Under the pieces are notes generated by a model. That model saw nothing but the letters and a program-made list of their open reading frames with translations, ran no database searches and was not told the DNA's origin. DNA of 64,000 bases from Phragmites australis (Eukaryota > Streptophyta > Magnoliopsida > Poales > Poaceae): NCBI RefSeq assembly GCF_958298935.1, contig NC_084943.1, forward strand, positions 18,779,001 to 18,843,000. Direction: 5' to 3'. Of the stretch, positions 10,618 to 22,000 are shown one piece after another. The position numbers and the translations under genes were made by a program. Each line of letters starts with the position of its first letter. The stretch's first letter is position 1.

Positions 10618-12765
10618 AACACCGAACCAGCTCGGAAGCATCCTGGAGGGCTGTAGGCCAGTAGAAACCTTGCCAGAAGGCCTTCCCGACCAGTGTGCGG
10701 AACGATGCATGGCCACCGCACTCGCCCTCGTGGATCTGAGTGAGAAGCTCGCCGCCTTCTGCCCGGGTGATGCATTTCAGGAGGATGCCGCCTGCGCTAC
10801 GCCGGTAGAGATCCTCATCTACTATGGCATAGCGTTTGGACTGCCGAGCAACTCTTTCGGCAGACGCCTCATCCCCGGGAAGGAACTTTTCCTTCAAGTA
10901 CCCTCGGATGTCGTCCATCCACGAGGTATCTTGAGAACAATCAGCAAGCGCAGTGCACTCACCGGACGGCGGCACCCTGACGGGGCTTCCCACTGAGGGC
11001 GCCGCCGGGGTCCCCTGAATTGAGTCCGAGGTTTCCCCTTCGTCCTGTTTGGCAGGCAGGACGGAAGGCCGTGTGAGTCTTTCTTCAAAGACTCCGGCAG
11101 GGATGCGAGCACGGGAGGAAGCCAGGTGGGAGAGGTTGTCGGCCAGAGCATTGTCGCGGCGCGGGATGTACCGCAGCTCCAGGCCATCGAAGCGCTTCTC
11201 CAGCTTCCTAACTGCCTCCACATACGCCGCCATTTGAGGATCCGTGCACTGGTACTCTTTGGATACCTGGTTGACTACCAGCTGGGAGTCTCCCTTGACT
11301 AGGAGGTGACGAATCCCAAGACCCACCGCGGCTCGGAGACCAGCGATGAGACCCTCATATTCCGCCATGTTGTTGGATGCGCGGAACTGCAGCAGCACGA
11401 CGTACCGAAATTCTTCACCCGTTGGGGAGGTGAGAACCACTCCGGCCCCCGCGCCTTTCAGCAAGAGGGAACCGTCGAAATGCATGATCTAGCACCCGGG
11501 CGCATCGTGCCCGGGATACGCAGAAATCTCTTCTGGGGCGACCTCGGGGACGGGTGTCCACTCCGCCACGAAGTCAGAGAGTGCCTGGCTTTTAATCGCC
11601 TGGTAGCTGACAAAGTGTAGGTCGAACTCTGCCAGCTCCACCACCCACTTGACAACACGCCCAGTGCCTTCTCGATTCCGGAGGATAGGTCCCAGTGGGT
11701 ATGTGGTAACCACCGAGACCTTGTGCGCCTGGAAGTAGTGGCGCAGTTTTCGGGAAGCGACGAGGACGGCGTAAAGCAGCTTCTGAGCCTGGGGGTACCT
11801 TGTTTTGGCCTCCTGGAGAACTTCACTGACGAAGTACACCGGTCGTTGTACCCGGCGGGCCCGGGCCGCGGCCTCACCCGAGGGGCTGTTGCAGCCCCCA
11901 GGCTCGGCGGTGAGGTCGGGGCCTGCTGTCGGGTGCTCGGGCTCTACTCCCTGGTCGGGAGGAGCTGAGTGCTCGGGCTCGACCCCCTACTCGGGGGGAG
12001 CCAAGTGCTCGGGCTCAACCCCCTCCCCGGGGGGAGCCGCGAGGACTGGGGAGTGCTCGGGGGCGGCTGGGAGCTGGGACCCAGCACCTGACCCCATGTA
12101 CTCATCGCACTCCACCACCAGCACCATGCTTACGACCTGAGGGGTGGCCGATACGTAGAGTAGCAGTGGCTCACCCTCGGACGGGGCCACCAGCATGGGT
12201 GGTGAGGTAAGATACTTCTTCAGATCGCGGAAGGCCTGCTTGGCCTCCGGCGTCCAGTCGAAACGACCGGTCTTCTTCAGGAGCTTGAAGAGGGGGAGCC
12301 CCCGCTCCCCGAGTTTGGAGATGAAGCACCCGAGGGCCGCCATACAGCCGGCGAGACGCTGAACCTCCTTGAGTTGAGCCGGGGGTCGCATCTGCTCGAT
12401 GGCCCGGATCCTCTCTGGATTGGCCTCAATTCCTCGGCTGGAAACCAAGAAACCGAGGAGCTTGCCCGCGGGTACCCCGAAGACACACTTCTCAGGGTTG
12501 AGCTTTAGGCGGGTAGTGCGGAGACTGTTGAAAGTCTCGGTAAGGTCTTCGAGCAGGGTGGCGCGGTCTCAGGACTTGACCACGAGATCGTCGATATAGG
12601 CCTCGACGTTGCGGCCAACCTGTGAATCAAGGGTGATGCGGATAGCGCACTGGAAAGAAGACCCAGCGTTGCGCAAACCAAAGGGCATCGACAAATAGAA
12701 ATAAGTCCCCACCGGGGTGGTAAAAGTAGTTTTTTCTTCATCCTCTACGGCCATGCGAATCCGGT
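10618..12765 (-). pseudogene. Tat-type pol fragment: RT, RNase H, second RNase H, integrase zinc-binding start
   Basis: One minus-strand frame runs through the whole stretch, broken by three stops: TGA 12571-12569, TAG 11989-11987 and TAG 11491-11489. Order: C-terminal RT with LSMPFGLRNAGSSF and catalytic YIDDLVVKS; connection and RNase H domain (to about 11550); a variable Pro/Glu linker near 11900-12060 with a repeated 'VEPEH' motif; a second RNase H with MHFDGS, ASNNMAEYEGL and RRDNALADNLSHLA; then the H2C2-type start of integrase (GGHASFRTL, YWP). The third stop sits where a Trp codon is expected between the two RNase H modules. The RT N-terminus, protease and integrase core are deleted. 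Two RNase H domains are the hallmark of the Tat lineage. Confidence 0.85.
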
Positions 12766-13524
12766 GCCGTACCCTGTGGCGTGGGTGGCGTTCCTTGGCG
12801 GTGAACGCCGACGAGCCGGGGAATCCTGGCGATCACGGACCGGCAGAGAGGAAGCATGGTCCTCAACCTCAGCCTCCTACCGGGTCTCCCGCTGGCGCTC
12901 GAGAGTGACACGTGCATCTTCGTGGCCCCTCCGCTCGTTGAGATGCAAGTGGAGGTCCTGGGCTTCAGACGCGGCCAGGGGGGCGGTGCTCCGCCTGGAG
13001 GCCCCCCGGCCTGTGCGAACATTACCCGACGATGGGCCGGTTCTGGCGACGCCACGCTGGGTGGTGGCGCGAGAACTCTTGGCCAACACCTGGCGGCGGG
13101 CTATGCCGACCAGGGCGGCGACTTCTTGGAGCCAACGGCCTTCCAGGGTTTTCGCCGTCGCCTGGACAGGCGGATGCCTGAGGAGAGCGTGCGCCGCAAG
13201 CAGCGCGCTCCCGGGGCTGGCCTCGCCGAAGGCGAGCCTACGCCGGAGAGGCGCCCGGCGCTGTCCAGACGCGGACCTGGTGGCCGGAGTTTTGACCACC
13301 AGCTGGGGGTCGAATGGTGCACCGGCGGCGACGGCGGCGGCCCTGCTGGGTCTAGCGCCCTGGTCCCCATGGGAGGGGAATGCCGCGCGTGCAGATCGCG
13401 GTTGCTGCTGGGACGCAGCAGCAGCTGGGGCCTCCTGTGCGAGGGGCTGCATTTCCCCGCTGGAAGTGGAGCCGGAGCGCTGGAGACGGTGACCACCGGC
13501 CATTTTTCCTGTGGAAGAAAACAA
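12766..13524 (-). pseudogene. gag fragment of the Tat element
   Basis: An open minus-strand frame starts at 13524 (MFSSTGKMAGG), about 25 bp inside the primer binding site. It encodes an Ala/Arg/Gln-rich stretch with no recognisable capsid core or zinc knuckle. The frame does not continue into RT, and the junction near 12765-12880 marks a deletion of most of gag, protease and the RT N-terminus. The product was recognised from position and composition only. Confidence 0.5.
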
Positions 13525-13549
13525 ACAAACAAGTTCAGGGATGCTTCCC

Positions 13550-13566
13550 CCCTACCTGGCGCGCCA
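13550..13566 (-). promoter_or_regulatory. tRNA primer binding site of the Tat element
   Basis: Two bases inside the LTR end, the minus strand reads tggcgcgccaggtaggg. It starts with the TGG complementary to a tRNA 3' CCA. I do not assign the tRNA. Confidence 0.7.
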
Positions 13567-13568
13567 GC

Positions 13569-14994
13569 TGTCGGAGGATTAACTCCTGTCGCAGGGATCC
13601 CGAGAGACCCCTTTTTAGAGATTCGACCGGGGGATGATCCTGAATAAGTTCATCGGAGAAATAAATGGGAATGAATGCAACGGCCGGTGGTGGGGGTGTC
13701 GATCTAGTGCAAGAAGAAGTAAATGCACCGGAATTTAGACAGATTCGGGCCGCACGGGGGCGTAATACCCTACTCCTGTATGCATGCTATAACTGTCCTG
13801 AGGAAATCCCTCAAGGATGTTGCTGGTTACAAGAATGTTGGCCTAACTAAGAGCTTGAGGATTCTTGTTCTTCAGCTGGAACTGTGCTCAACCTTGCTCA
13901 CAGTGTCTCTCTTGTGCTGTGTTCTTCCTTATTGTTGGTGTTGTTCTTGGTGTTATCTGTCTTCTTCTTTCCCTTCTGTGTTGCCGGCTATTTTAAGTAC
14001 TCGCCGGTCACGACATGCCCCGAACGGAAAGGAGGGGGCTCGAGTTCCGAGATGCTATAAATGGAAAGGGTGTCATCATTTCCTCTAGGTGAAGTGACCG
14101 GGGGTGGAAAATGCGTCGCACGCCCGGTCGCCCGTCACCATAAATATCCTGACAACGGGTGTCGTGGAGAGGGCCCACCGGGCAGCCGCAAAGCAACCCG
14201 ACGTGCTCGCCCTGTCTTGTTCTCCTGCCACAGCAGTGCGGTAGATGGAACGCCTTGATCCTCATGACGTTATCCCGAGATAAGCCGGATGGCGCGGGAC
14301 GGGACCTGTGCAATTAATGACCCCACACCTCTCTGCCAAAACGTGGCAGGAACTGACGCTGAGCGCGGCGGGAGCAATTGGAGGTGTCAGGCCACACACG
14401 CTCATTAAATGCGACCTCGGACCTCTGGCTGGCTGACACCTCATCGGCAGGCCTCTCGGGGGCCTTTCTGGGTCGTCGGGGTACCGAGTGCTCGGGGGTA
14501 CTGTTCACCTCCCCGAGCACTCTCTTTCCGTGCACTCTCCTTCGGGGAACCGAGTGCTCGGGGGCTGCCGCACACAGCCCCGAGCACTATTGTACGGACC
14601 TTTGGGGAACCGAATGCTCGGGGGCTGCCGCACGCAGCCTCGAGCACTCTCTCCCGAGCACTTTTGTACGGACCTTCGGGGAACCGAGTGCTCGGGGGCT
14701 GCCGCACGCAGCCCCGAGCACTCTCTCCCGGAACTTATCTCTTCTAGTCGTCGGGGTACTAGGGTGCTCGGGGGTGACCGCACACCTCCCCGAGCACCTT
14801 CTTCCCGGTACTTGAATTTCGTAGATCATCGGGGAACTGGGGTGCTCGGGGACCGCTGACTGTGGTCCCGAGCGCCTTCTCCCGGGACTTAATCTTTTCT
14901 CATCTTGCAGGAGAGATCCCGCAGATGGCGCCATGTGGCGGATGGCTGGCTCGGTCTCGGGATTCGGAGACCCCCGGTTCCTGATACACCGACA
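13569..14994 (-). mobile_element. Complete 5' LTR (copy C), 1426 bp
   Basis: It is bounded by tgtcgg (13569) and ccgaca (14994). Copies A and B align to it. On the minus strand it contains a TATA-like ttaaaata near 13990-14000 and an upstream array of ~70-bp subrepeats (about 14480-14780). It abuts the primer binding site, which makes it the 5' LTR in minus orientation. Confidence 0.9.
14480..14780. repeat. Hairpin-forming ~70-bp subrepeats inside the LTR
   Basis: Units carry gtgctcggggg-ctg, a short loop, then cagccccgagcac: an inverted repeat of about 13 bp with one bulged G. About four units occur here. Equivalent arrays lie in LTR A (3860-4160) and LTR B (10220-10580), with different unit numbers and loop sequences. 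Confidence 0.75.
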
Positions 14995-15793
14995 ATACCA
15001 ATCCTAAAAGGGTCAGTCTCTATTTAAGGTGACCTATATTTTGATTCTTTCCCGATCATATTTTTTATCCATTAGATTTAGATTTAACCATCTGAATCAA
15101 CTCTTTATTTTCTAACCCTACCTCCCCTCCCTCTCTCTCTCATGTTTCTTCCCATTGCTCCCGCTTCACAATGCTGCCTCCCAACGCCGCCCGATTCATA
15201 ACCCTTGCGGACATCGGAGACAACGACGTCGCACCAATCCTAGCCCAATGCCACCATCCATGTTCCGCTTCGGATGCCACCACGTACCTTCTTCTTCAAC
15301 ATCGAGGCTCTCCCGCCCCACCTTCCTATTCTATCTCCGGTGGCTCTTGCCACTAGCTAAGCTATTAGAGATTAGGCGCCCCTGCCTCGACCTAACCCGA
15401 CCCATCGCCGGTCCTCTGCCACCATGGCCAACGATGCTCTTGCCACCTCGCCATCCTGCCCACTACTTGCCACCACCGCTAGGACGGTCTGCCTCCCGAC
15501 CATCCCTCTAAACCTTCCAGACTCAGGTAATCCCCAAACTCTAAATCTCCTAACCCTAACCCTAAATTGGTATAAAATCTAGTTCAAATTTAGGTGACTT
15601 AGAGTTTTGAAATCCAATTCAAAACTGATTTTAGAATAGGGATGTCTATACAATGGGTCGATAAAAAGTTTTACATTTTTAATCACTTAAATGTCTTATC
15701 AGTATAAACTGGACCTATTCAAACCTCCGATTGGATCGGGCTGGGTTCCATATCAGGATTTGAAATACCTGATCAAATATCTTCAAGCTCAAG
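14995..15793. other. Spacer between retrotransposon and right duplication copy
   Basis: No gene is supported. It starts AT-rich, has a C-rich stretch at 15120-15510 with only short open frames, a short interstitial telomere-like tract near 15550, and from about 15720 a 'cggg/cccg' repeat that runs into the duplicated segment. It does not resemble the intron sequence expected after 3805, so the retrotransposon did not simply insert into an otherwise continuous first intron. Confidence 0.5.
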
Positions 15794-17152
15794 CCCACCC
15801 GAGGGCCGAGGCAAAAGTAGAACATATCAAGCCCGTGCACGCCTAATGGAAAAACCCGAAGCTTGAGGCCCGACCCGAAAGCCTGAACATTAACAGTATG
15901 TTGAACTAAAATAAAGAAAAACATATCATGATGGCTGTATGATTGCGCACATCCAATCTAGGTCCCGCCAGAGGAAAGTTGTTGATTGAGGCCTTGTGCG
16001 TGCATCCTGACGAGGAATCCATGTGTGTACGATAGTGCAAGATCTCTACGGACAGAGGTGACCCCCGGCTCAGATGCCCACTACTTGCCACCACCACTGG
16101 ACTCTCTAGTCGAATGCAAGTGGCAACAGAGGGCAAGAGGCAAGCAACATAGACTCCTCGTGTGCAGCAGAGTGGTGTAGGATGTTTATGGCTAGATAGT
16201 AGAAGGCTAGAAGAGAAGGCTTTTATGTGGCTGCCATCTTAATGGGCAGGACCACTGTATTTTAGTGATGTCTCTTACTAATATAGGATCGGGTTACCCG
16301 ACTATTGAATTTGTAAGTCTGAGCCAAGCGAAAAAATCACTCTGTGCTGAGATTTGAGACTCAAGCTCGACCCGATACAAACTCGACCTAGTTTTTTCGA
16401 GTGAGGTTGTCGGGCCAGCCTACCATAAGCAGGTCTAGTCAAGGGAGAAGTCAGGCGAGCGGATGACCGGGGTCTTCTCTTTTACAAGACAGGATCATGC
16501 ACAGCTAGAATAGTGATTTAGGCTTGATTTCACCAAAAATTATCGGGATCAGCTAACCCGACAAACACCCCTGGCGTAGCCAGATTTGACATGATTATTG
16601 TGATGTTCTTATTTTTTGTTAATTGTGATATCGATGTACCATGTCTGTTTGTCGAAATGTACCATGTCTGTCTGTCCAGTGATCGACAGGTCCAAGCAAG
16701 TTTAAAGGACTTGTTTAAAACCCTTCTATTCACTCGGATGCTGTTTAAAGGACTTGTTTAGGTCCAAGCAATCTTGGGTCTAAATCGGATCTTAAATGTG
16801 AAACGAAATTTCTCCTTCTATTCACTCGAATAAAATAGTCAGTTTATGACAAAAGCAAACAGAGACACCACTCATATGCTCGGGATTCAAACATAAAACG
16901 CACATGCTATAACTGCAGGAAAAAAAACTAAAAACTCGACTACATCTCGTTGCTTCTTGTTGTTCTTGTGACGCTGGTAATTTAAAATCGGGAAATTTGA
17001 TTATAGTATCAAAGTTGATTAATCTTCAATAATATATTCAAAGTTAATTATTTTTTTATCACATGTCTCCCGAGGACTCGCTTGTAATAAAGTTTATCCT
17101 TCATCTTTCTTATCTAATATTAAATTTGATGATCAACTTTGGACATTATCAA

Positions 17153-17789
17153 CAGTAAATTCGTAAAACTACATATATTTTGATAAAATTATCTCAAAAC
17201 TATATATATATAAACAATAATTTCACAAAACTAAGATTTTGTGACAATTGTATCGCAAAACTATAAATACTTTGTTAAAATTATCGCAAAACTACATATT
17301 TAAGCAATAATTTCATAAAATTACAGATTTAGCGTCGATTTTATCGTAAAACTACATATTCTAGAGGAGCTGTTTACAACCCTGTTACCATGATAGTTGA
17401 GCCTATTTGTCGAGTTAACAGACCTGCGATAGAATCTATAGTTTTACGATAAAATTAGCGCTAAATATGTAGTTTTGTGAATCTATTGTTTAAATCTGTA
17501 ATTTTACGATTTGCGATAATTTTGCCAAAGTATCTGTAGTTTCATGAGCTCTCAGATAGTTCATTTCATAAGCTGACAGCTGTTGTGAGACTGTAAGCAG
17601 GATCCAGACATCATGGTAACATGATTGTGAACAACTCATCTAGAATTTGTAGTTTTACAATAAAATCAACGCTAAATCTGTAGTTTTCTAAAAGTATTGT
17701 TTAAATATGTAGTTTGCGATAAAATTGACACTAAATCTATAGTTTGCGATATTTATATCAAAATCTGTAGTTTTGCGAAATGTACTCTA
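17153..17789. mobile_element. Foldback MITE (right copy)
   Basis: Same element, same position and same flanking attat(c/g)aa repeat as at 1343-1980. It was therefore inserted before the segment was duplicated. Confidence 0.65.
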
Positions 17790-18239
17790 TTATGAAAGGT
17801 TGATAAACTTTATGATATATAATAAAATTTTCCATTAAAATCTGCACATTAAACAAAAACCAATGGTCAGCTTGAGTAATCACTACGAGAAAAAGAAAGA
17901 TACTATAACTTACTAAAACTCTAAAAGACCAATAGGAAAAAGAATAACATTATGAAAAAACAGTTTGTTAATAGGGAAAAGGTAAAGGTGAGATGAAGAA
18001 AGGGATGGATAAGTATGAAATATATGAAGTAAGAAAGATGATAATATCACTTATTAGCAGCCTTGATTTGAGTTAGGATTTGATTACCTGAACGACGATG
18101 ATCTTAGACAATTCTAGAGTATATCATTTTTTTTAACCTATACTTCTATAAAATACATGAGTTATTACAGATTAAATCAATTTTTACCATCAATCTAAAT
18201 TGATTAAACGGTTATGATGTAAAATTAGATCTCGTTCCT

Positions 18240-18500
18240 CTATCTAAAAATACATTTAATCTCCTATTATTTGTATTCCACACATTCTAAAAATACACTC
18301 AATATCTTACTATTTGACTTTCATACCTAGACGTCCAATATTTACATTCTACACATTCTTAAAAAAAACACACAATATCTTATTTTACTTCTATATATAG
18401 ACGTCTAATATTTACCTTACACACATTCTAAAAATACACTCAATATCTTACTATTTGCCTTCCATATCTAAACACCAAATATTTATCTTTCATACATTCA
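18240..18500. repeat. ~70-bp tandem repeat (right copy)
   Basis: Counterpart of 2400-2670, with units near 18280, 18350 and 18425. Confidence 0.65.
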
Positions 18501-19086
18501 CTACCAAGTTTCTCCAGATCATACGTTGTCTCTCACACTTCGCTCGCACTGCTGTCTACATGGATGTTATTTTTATCATATTATCTTTACATTAAAGTAC
18601 TATCTGAGAATTATCTTTATCTCCTCACAAAATTCAGTATCTTGATTCTCGTCACAATATTGCTGCAGACGACTAACTCTAGAAGATAGAGTCCCCTCTA
18701 CCCTCCTGTACAAATACTCGTAATTCTACTCCCTTCTAAAATTATATGATTATGTTATAAATTTTATGTGTATAAATATCTTTTTTAATATACTTTATTT
18801 TTTACTTGTATGGATTACTGTACCTTAGATTGAAACGCGTCTGAAGTTGCTAGGATTTCACTAATTTTTCACCCCTAGATTTTGATGAATTGATACGATC
18901 AATGAAACCATCAAAGAATCAAACATTAAGCATCAACCACGCAAATGACATTCGGGTCACCAACACCGCTATTTAGACGGGCCCCAAACCCCGCCGACCA
19001 AGGCTCGCCCACGCGGCGGCCGCCTCGCGAATCGCCCTCCCTCCCTCCCTCCCTCGCAACCCGCCGGCGGTGACGCGCGGAGGCGC

Positions 19087-22000
19087 ATGGGCCAAGCACT
19101 GCGCGGCGCCTCGGGGCGCGTGAGGCCCCCTCTGCCCGCGCCCTCGCCTCCGGCGCGGCCGCCTCCGCCTCGGGCGCGCTGGCGGCGCGCCGCAGGACCG
19201 GATCGGCGAGCTCTCCAGTGACGGTGAGGCCGGGTTCCGCTTTTCTTGGTGCTCCCCGGTTAGTTTTGATGCTTCGATTTTGCTGCCGGTGATTGGGTCC
19301 TGCGTTTTCTTAGGTCCTCGAGTCCTCACGGTGTAGTTTAGTTTCAGGCGAAATGCTGGTGGCAGGTTTGAGGACATGGAATGGGGGGCTTTGGTTTGCT
19401 GCTCGAAATCTCGAATTGAACTGGGGTCGGTTGGGACTTAGAAGCTAGTTCTTGATGAGTTGATTCTTGTTCTCAACCCTTCTGTCTTGTTAGGATCCTG
19501 GGTTCAAGGTCTTTGATTGAATGTGAGTGAGACCTGCGGATGATTAGAGCAAGACATTGCGGTCTTGCTTCATGGTGTTCTTTTAGTCATGGTGTGTGCC
19601 CGGATGTTCTGCGTACTGTTTTGTTGAAATGTGACTTGTTTAAGTAGGTAGTGTCACTACATTATCTGAAGGGGTGTAGCTGATGTGGATTTGTGGAAAT
19701 TAGGTGTGTGGAAATTATGGGAAAGCATAGCCTTTTCAATTTTTTTCCTGGATTGTGTACGTGGGATTAAATAGTTGATAGTTCAGTTGCCTTCTTATTC
19801 GAAATTTCCAAGCGAAGACTAGGGCGTGGCTCAACGAACCTAGTATGAGTTGGGTTACCTGGACACGGACATGGGTGTTAGAATCCGACTCGTATTCGGG
19901 TGTACGATTTGGAAAAAAAAAATTAGACACGTGAAATACAACTCGGAATCTGGCACGGGCTTCGGAATCCGACTCAGATTCAAGGTGTCTGATTCGGCAA
20001 AAGAAATTGGACACGGGTGTCCAGGTAACACTAATGACCCGTTTAACAGCCGTTTCCTACCAGTTGCAGCTAGTTTGAAAATCGGACTTTTACAGGGACT
20101 CATTACAATACACTACTTAGCAAGATCATAAAATGTTTGATAACTTGTTCTGTTGGATGTCTACTTGAAGCAACATGGTTTGTGGTCAGTTCCTTCTTCT
20201 TTTTTCAGCTGAGTGCAATGTGGGATGTGGGTAAAATGTTCCATGAGAAAATGGTGCAGCAGTTTGTTCATCACCTTATTGATCACATAATTTGATACAT
20301 TGATGCACTTGGTAGTTTTCATTGTTAAGCACTCAGTTTCCAGTCTTCTGGTTTAGAAAATATTGCTTTGTGTAGAGCATTGCACCACTCTGTGAAGTGG
20401 GATCTGGATCAGTTTTAGGACATTTGGTCAGCTAGGGTTTTACTTCCCACAATGCACAAAAACATTTCAAAAATGTTTGATTTGGTAGGATGCAAATCCT
20501 ACATATAACATTCTAATTCGGAAATGTGATCTCTTCTCCGAAACAACACATTGCTCCGTTAAGAGCGGTGCAGCCCTCTGTGAACTGGGGCGTAGATGTG
20601 TTTTAAAACCTTGGACACAATTAGGGTTTACTTCTAAATTCTTGTACTTAAAGCCATACAAATGTGTAACTAATTTGTTATTTGATTTTCTTGGGTGTGA
20701 ATCCTATATACCAAAATTCTACTTATAGTAAAGCTGAGCCTATCTTTGGAAATCAGCACTGTTGCATCCAACATCCTGCAGTCCAAATTTTATTGAGCTA
20801 GAACATAATGGTTTTCATCAATTGATTCGTTTGTTATGTACAATTTGATGCTGAATCCTGCTAACTTTGGATACTGGTGTCAATGCGACATCAAAGAAAG
20901 GAAGATAAAAGAGCATTAATGAGTTCAGACTAGACAAAAATGGCCTGTTATCTGATCTGCGCTCCTGAATATTAGAAAACCTGATTTGGACCAGTATTAT
21001 GATAGTAGGAATTAGACACCTTATGATGTTCAATTGTTCATGGCTATGACCACTGATGGCAAAGTAGCTAGCAGTCAATAACGTATGGTGTTGTATCCCC
21101 TTCTTACATTACATGGCATCCAGTTTCTTTGTGTGGTGATGCTTTGAAGAAAAAAAATCTAAGTTTTTTTTTATGTTATATTAGTTTCCTATAAAAGCAT
21201 GTTTCTTCAGGTAGTATAATAAAAGAGAGCCACAAGGAGCTGTATGAATTTCACTTTATATTTTTTAAGGTAAAAAGTCAATTGGATTTCACAGTACCAA
21301 CAAGATTTGTTAGGGTGATTGAGTGTTTTTGAACTTTATGCCTCCTTTGGATATGACTTCTTTTGACAGCCTGCCAAAATTGTACCATGTGGTTTAAAAG
21401 GAAATTCCTTGTTTGTCTAGAACCTGAGTTTGTGTGCACGATTTCACTTTCCTGTTAACTGCAGTATGATGCAGAACGCAGATTGTTGCAGCTATGTTTT
21501 TAATTTATGGCTCTGTAATCTTTCAAGTGAAATGCAGATGTCCCAGCACCAACAAAAAATGCTCATGTTGTACTTGAGGAACGTGATCCAAGCTATGACG
21601 AGATGCTTAAGCATATGGTTGGGAGAATCACTACTAAGCCTGGAGGAAAACCAGAAATGGGTGAAGTAAGTCTCTTATTCCAAAACGTTCTCCCATGCTA
21701 AAATAATGCATTGGCACGCTTGAGTACTACCTGTTATAACATCTAAATAACTTTTGGTCTTCAGGTTTAAAAATAGGTGTACAATCATTACAGGAGGCAT
21801 ATGTTAGACCTTTGAGAACAATCAGTAGCAATCAAGATGAATTGTAATGCATCGGGAATGGATGATTGGGCGGTGCAGACAAAATACAATAGTACATTGA
21901 TTCATCACGTAATCATAATAAGTCTGATATTCTAGCATAAGTTCTGAAGGCAGGCTTCATAGGTTAAATATACCAAAGTCTGATGTTATAGCATAAGCAG

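Larger units (their letters stand above)
3807..14994 (-). mobile_element. Tat-lineage Ty3/gypsy retrotransposon complex with three LTR copies
   Basis: Read on the minus strand the order is: complete LTR (14994-13569), primer binding site, gag fragment, deletion, RT, RNase H, second RNase H, integrase zinc-binding start, deletion, truncated LTR (10617-9297), repeat-bearing region, antisense ORF, polypurine tract, truncated LTR (4361-3807). LTR ends are TGTCGG...CCGACA. The second RNase H and the extra antisense ORF next to the 3' LTR place it in the Tat/Retand group. Three LTRs mean that two elements were joined by recombination or nesting, not one simple insertion. I did not find an outer target-site duplication. 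Confidence 0.8.
15794..19655 (+). repeat. Right copy of the segmental duplication
   Basis: This is collinear with 1-3805. Differences include an extra ~28 bp near 15985, a local duplication near 16720-16770, loss of a ~40-bp stretch near 17128, and two indels inside the exon (a 33-bp gain and an 11-bp loss relative to the left copy). It continues without a break into intron 1 and the rest of the NDUFAF4-like gene, so it occupies the gene's native position. Confidence 0.92.

Noticed and set aside
15540..15570. Telomere-like ctaaccctaaccctaaa
   Set aside because: Only two to three units, surrounded by ordinary sequence; too short to be a telomere or a meaningful interstitial array.
19736..20014. 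Minus-strand open frame across the small foldback element in intron 1
   Set aside because: It is composed of the element's inverted repeats and has no coding signature.
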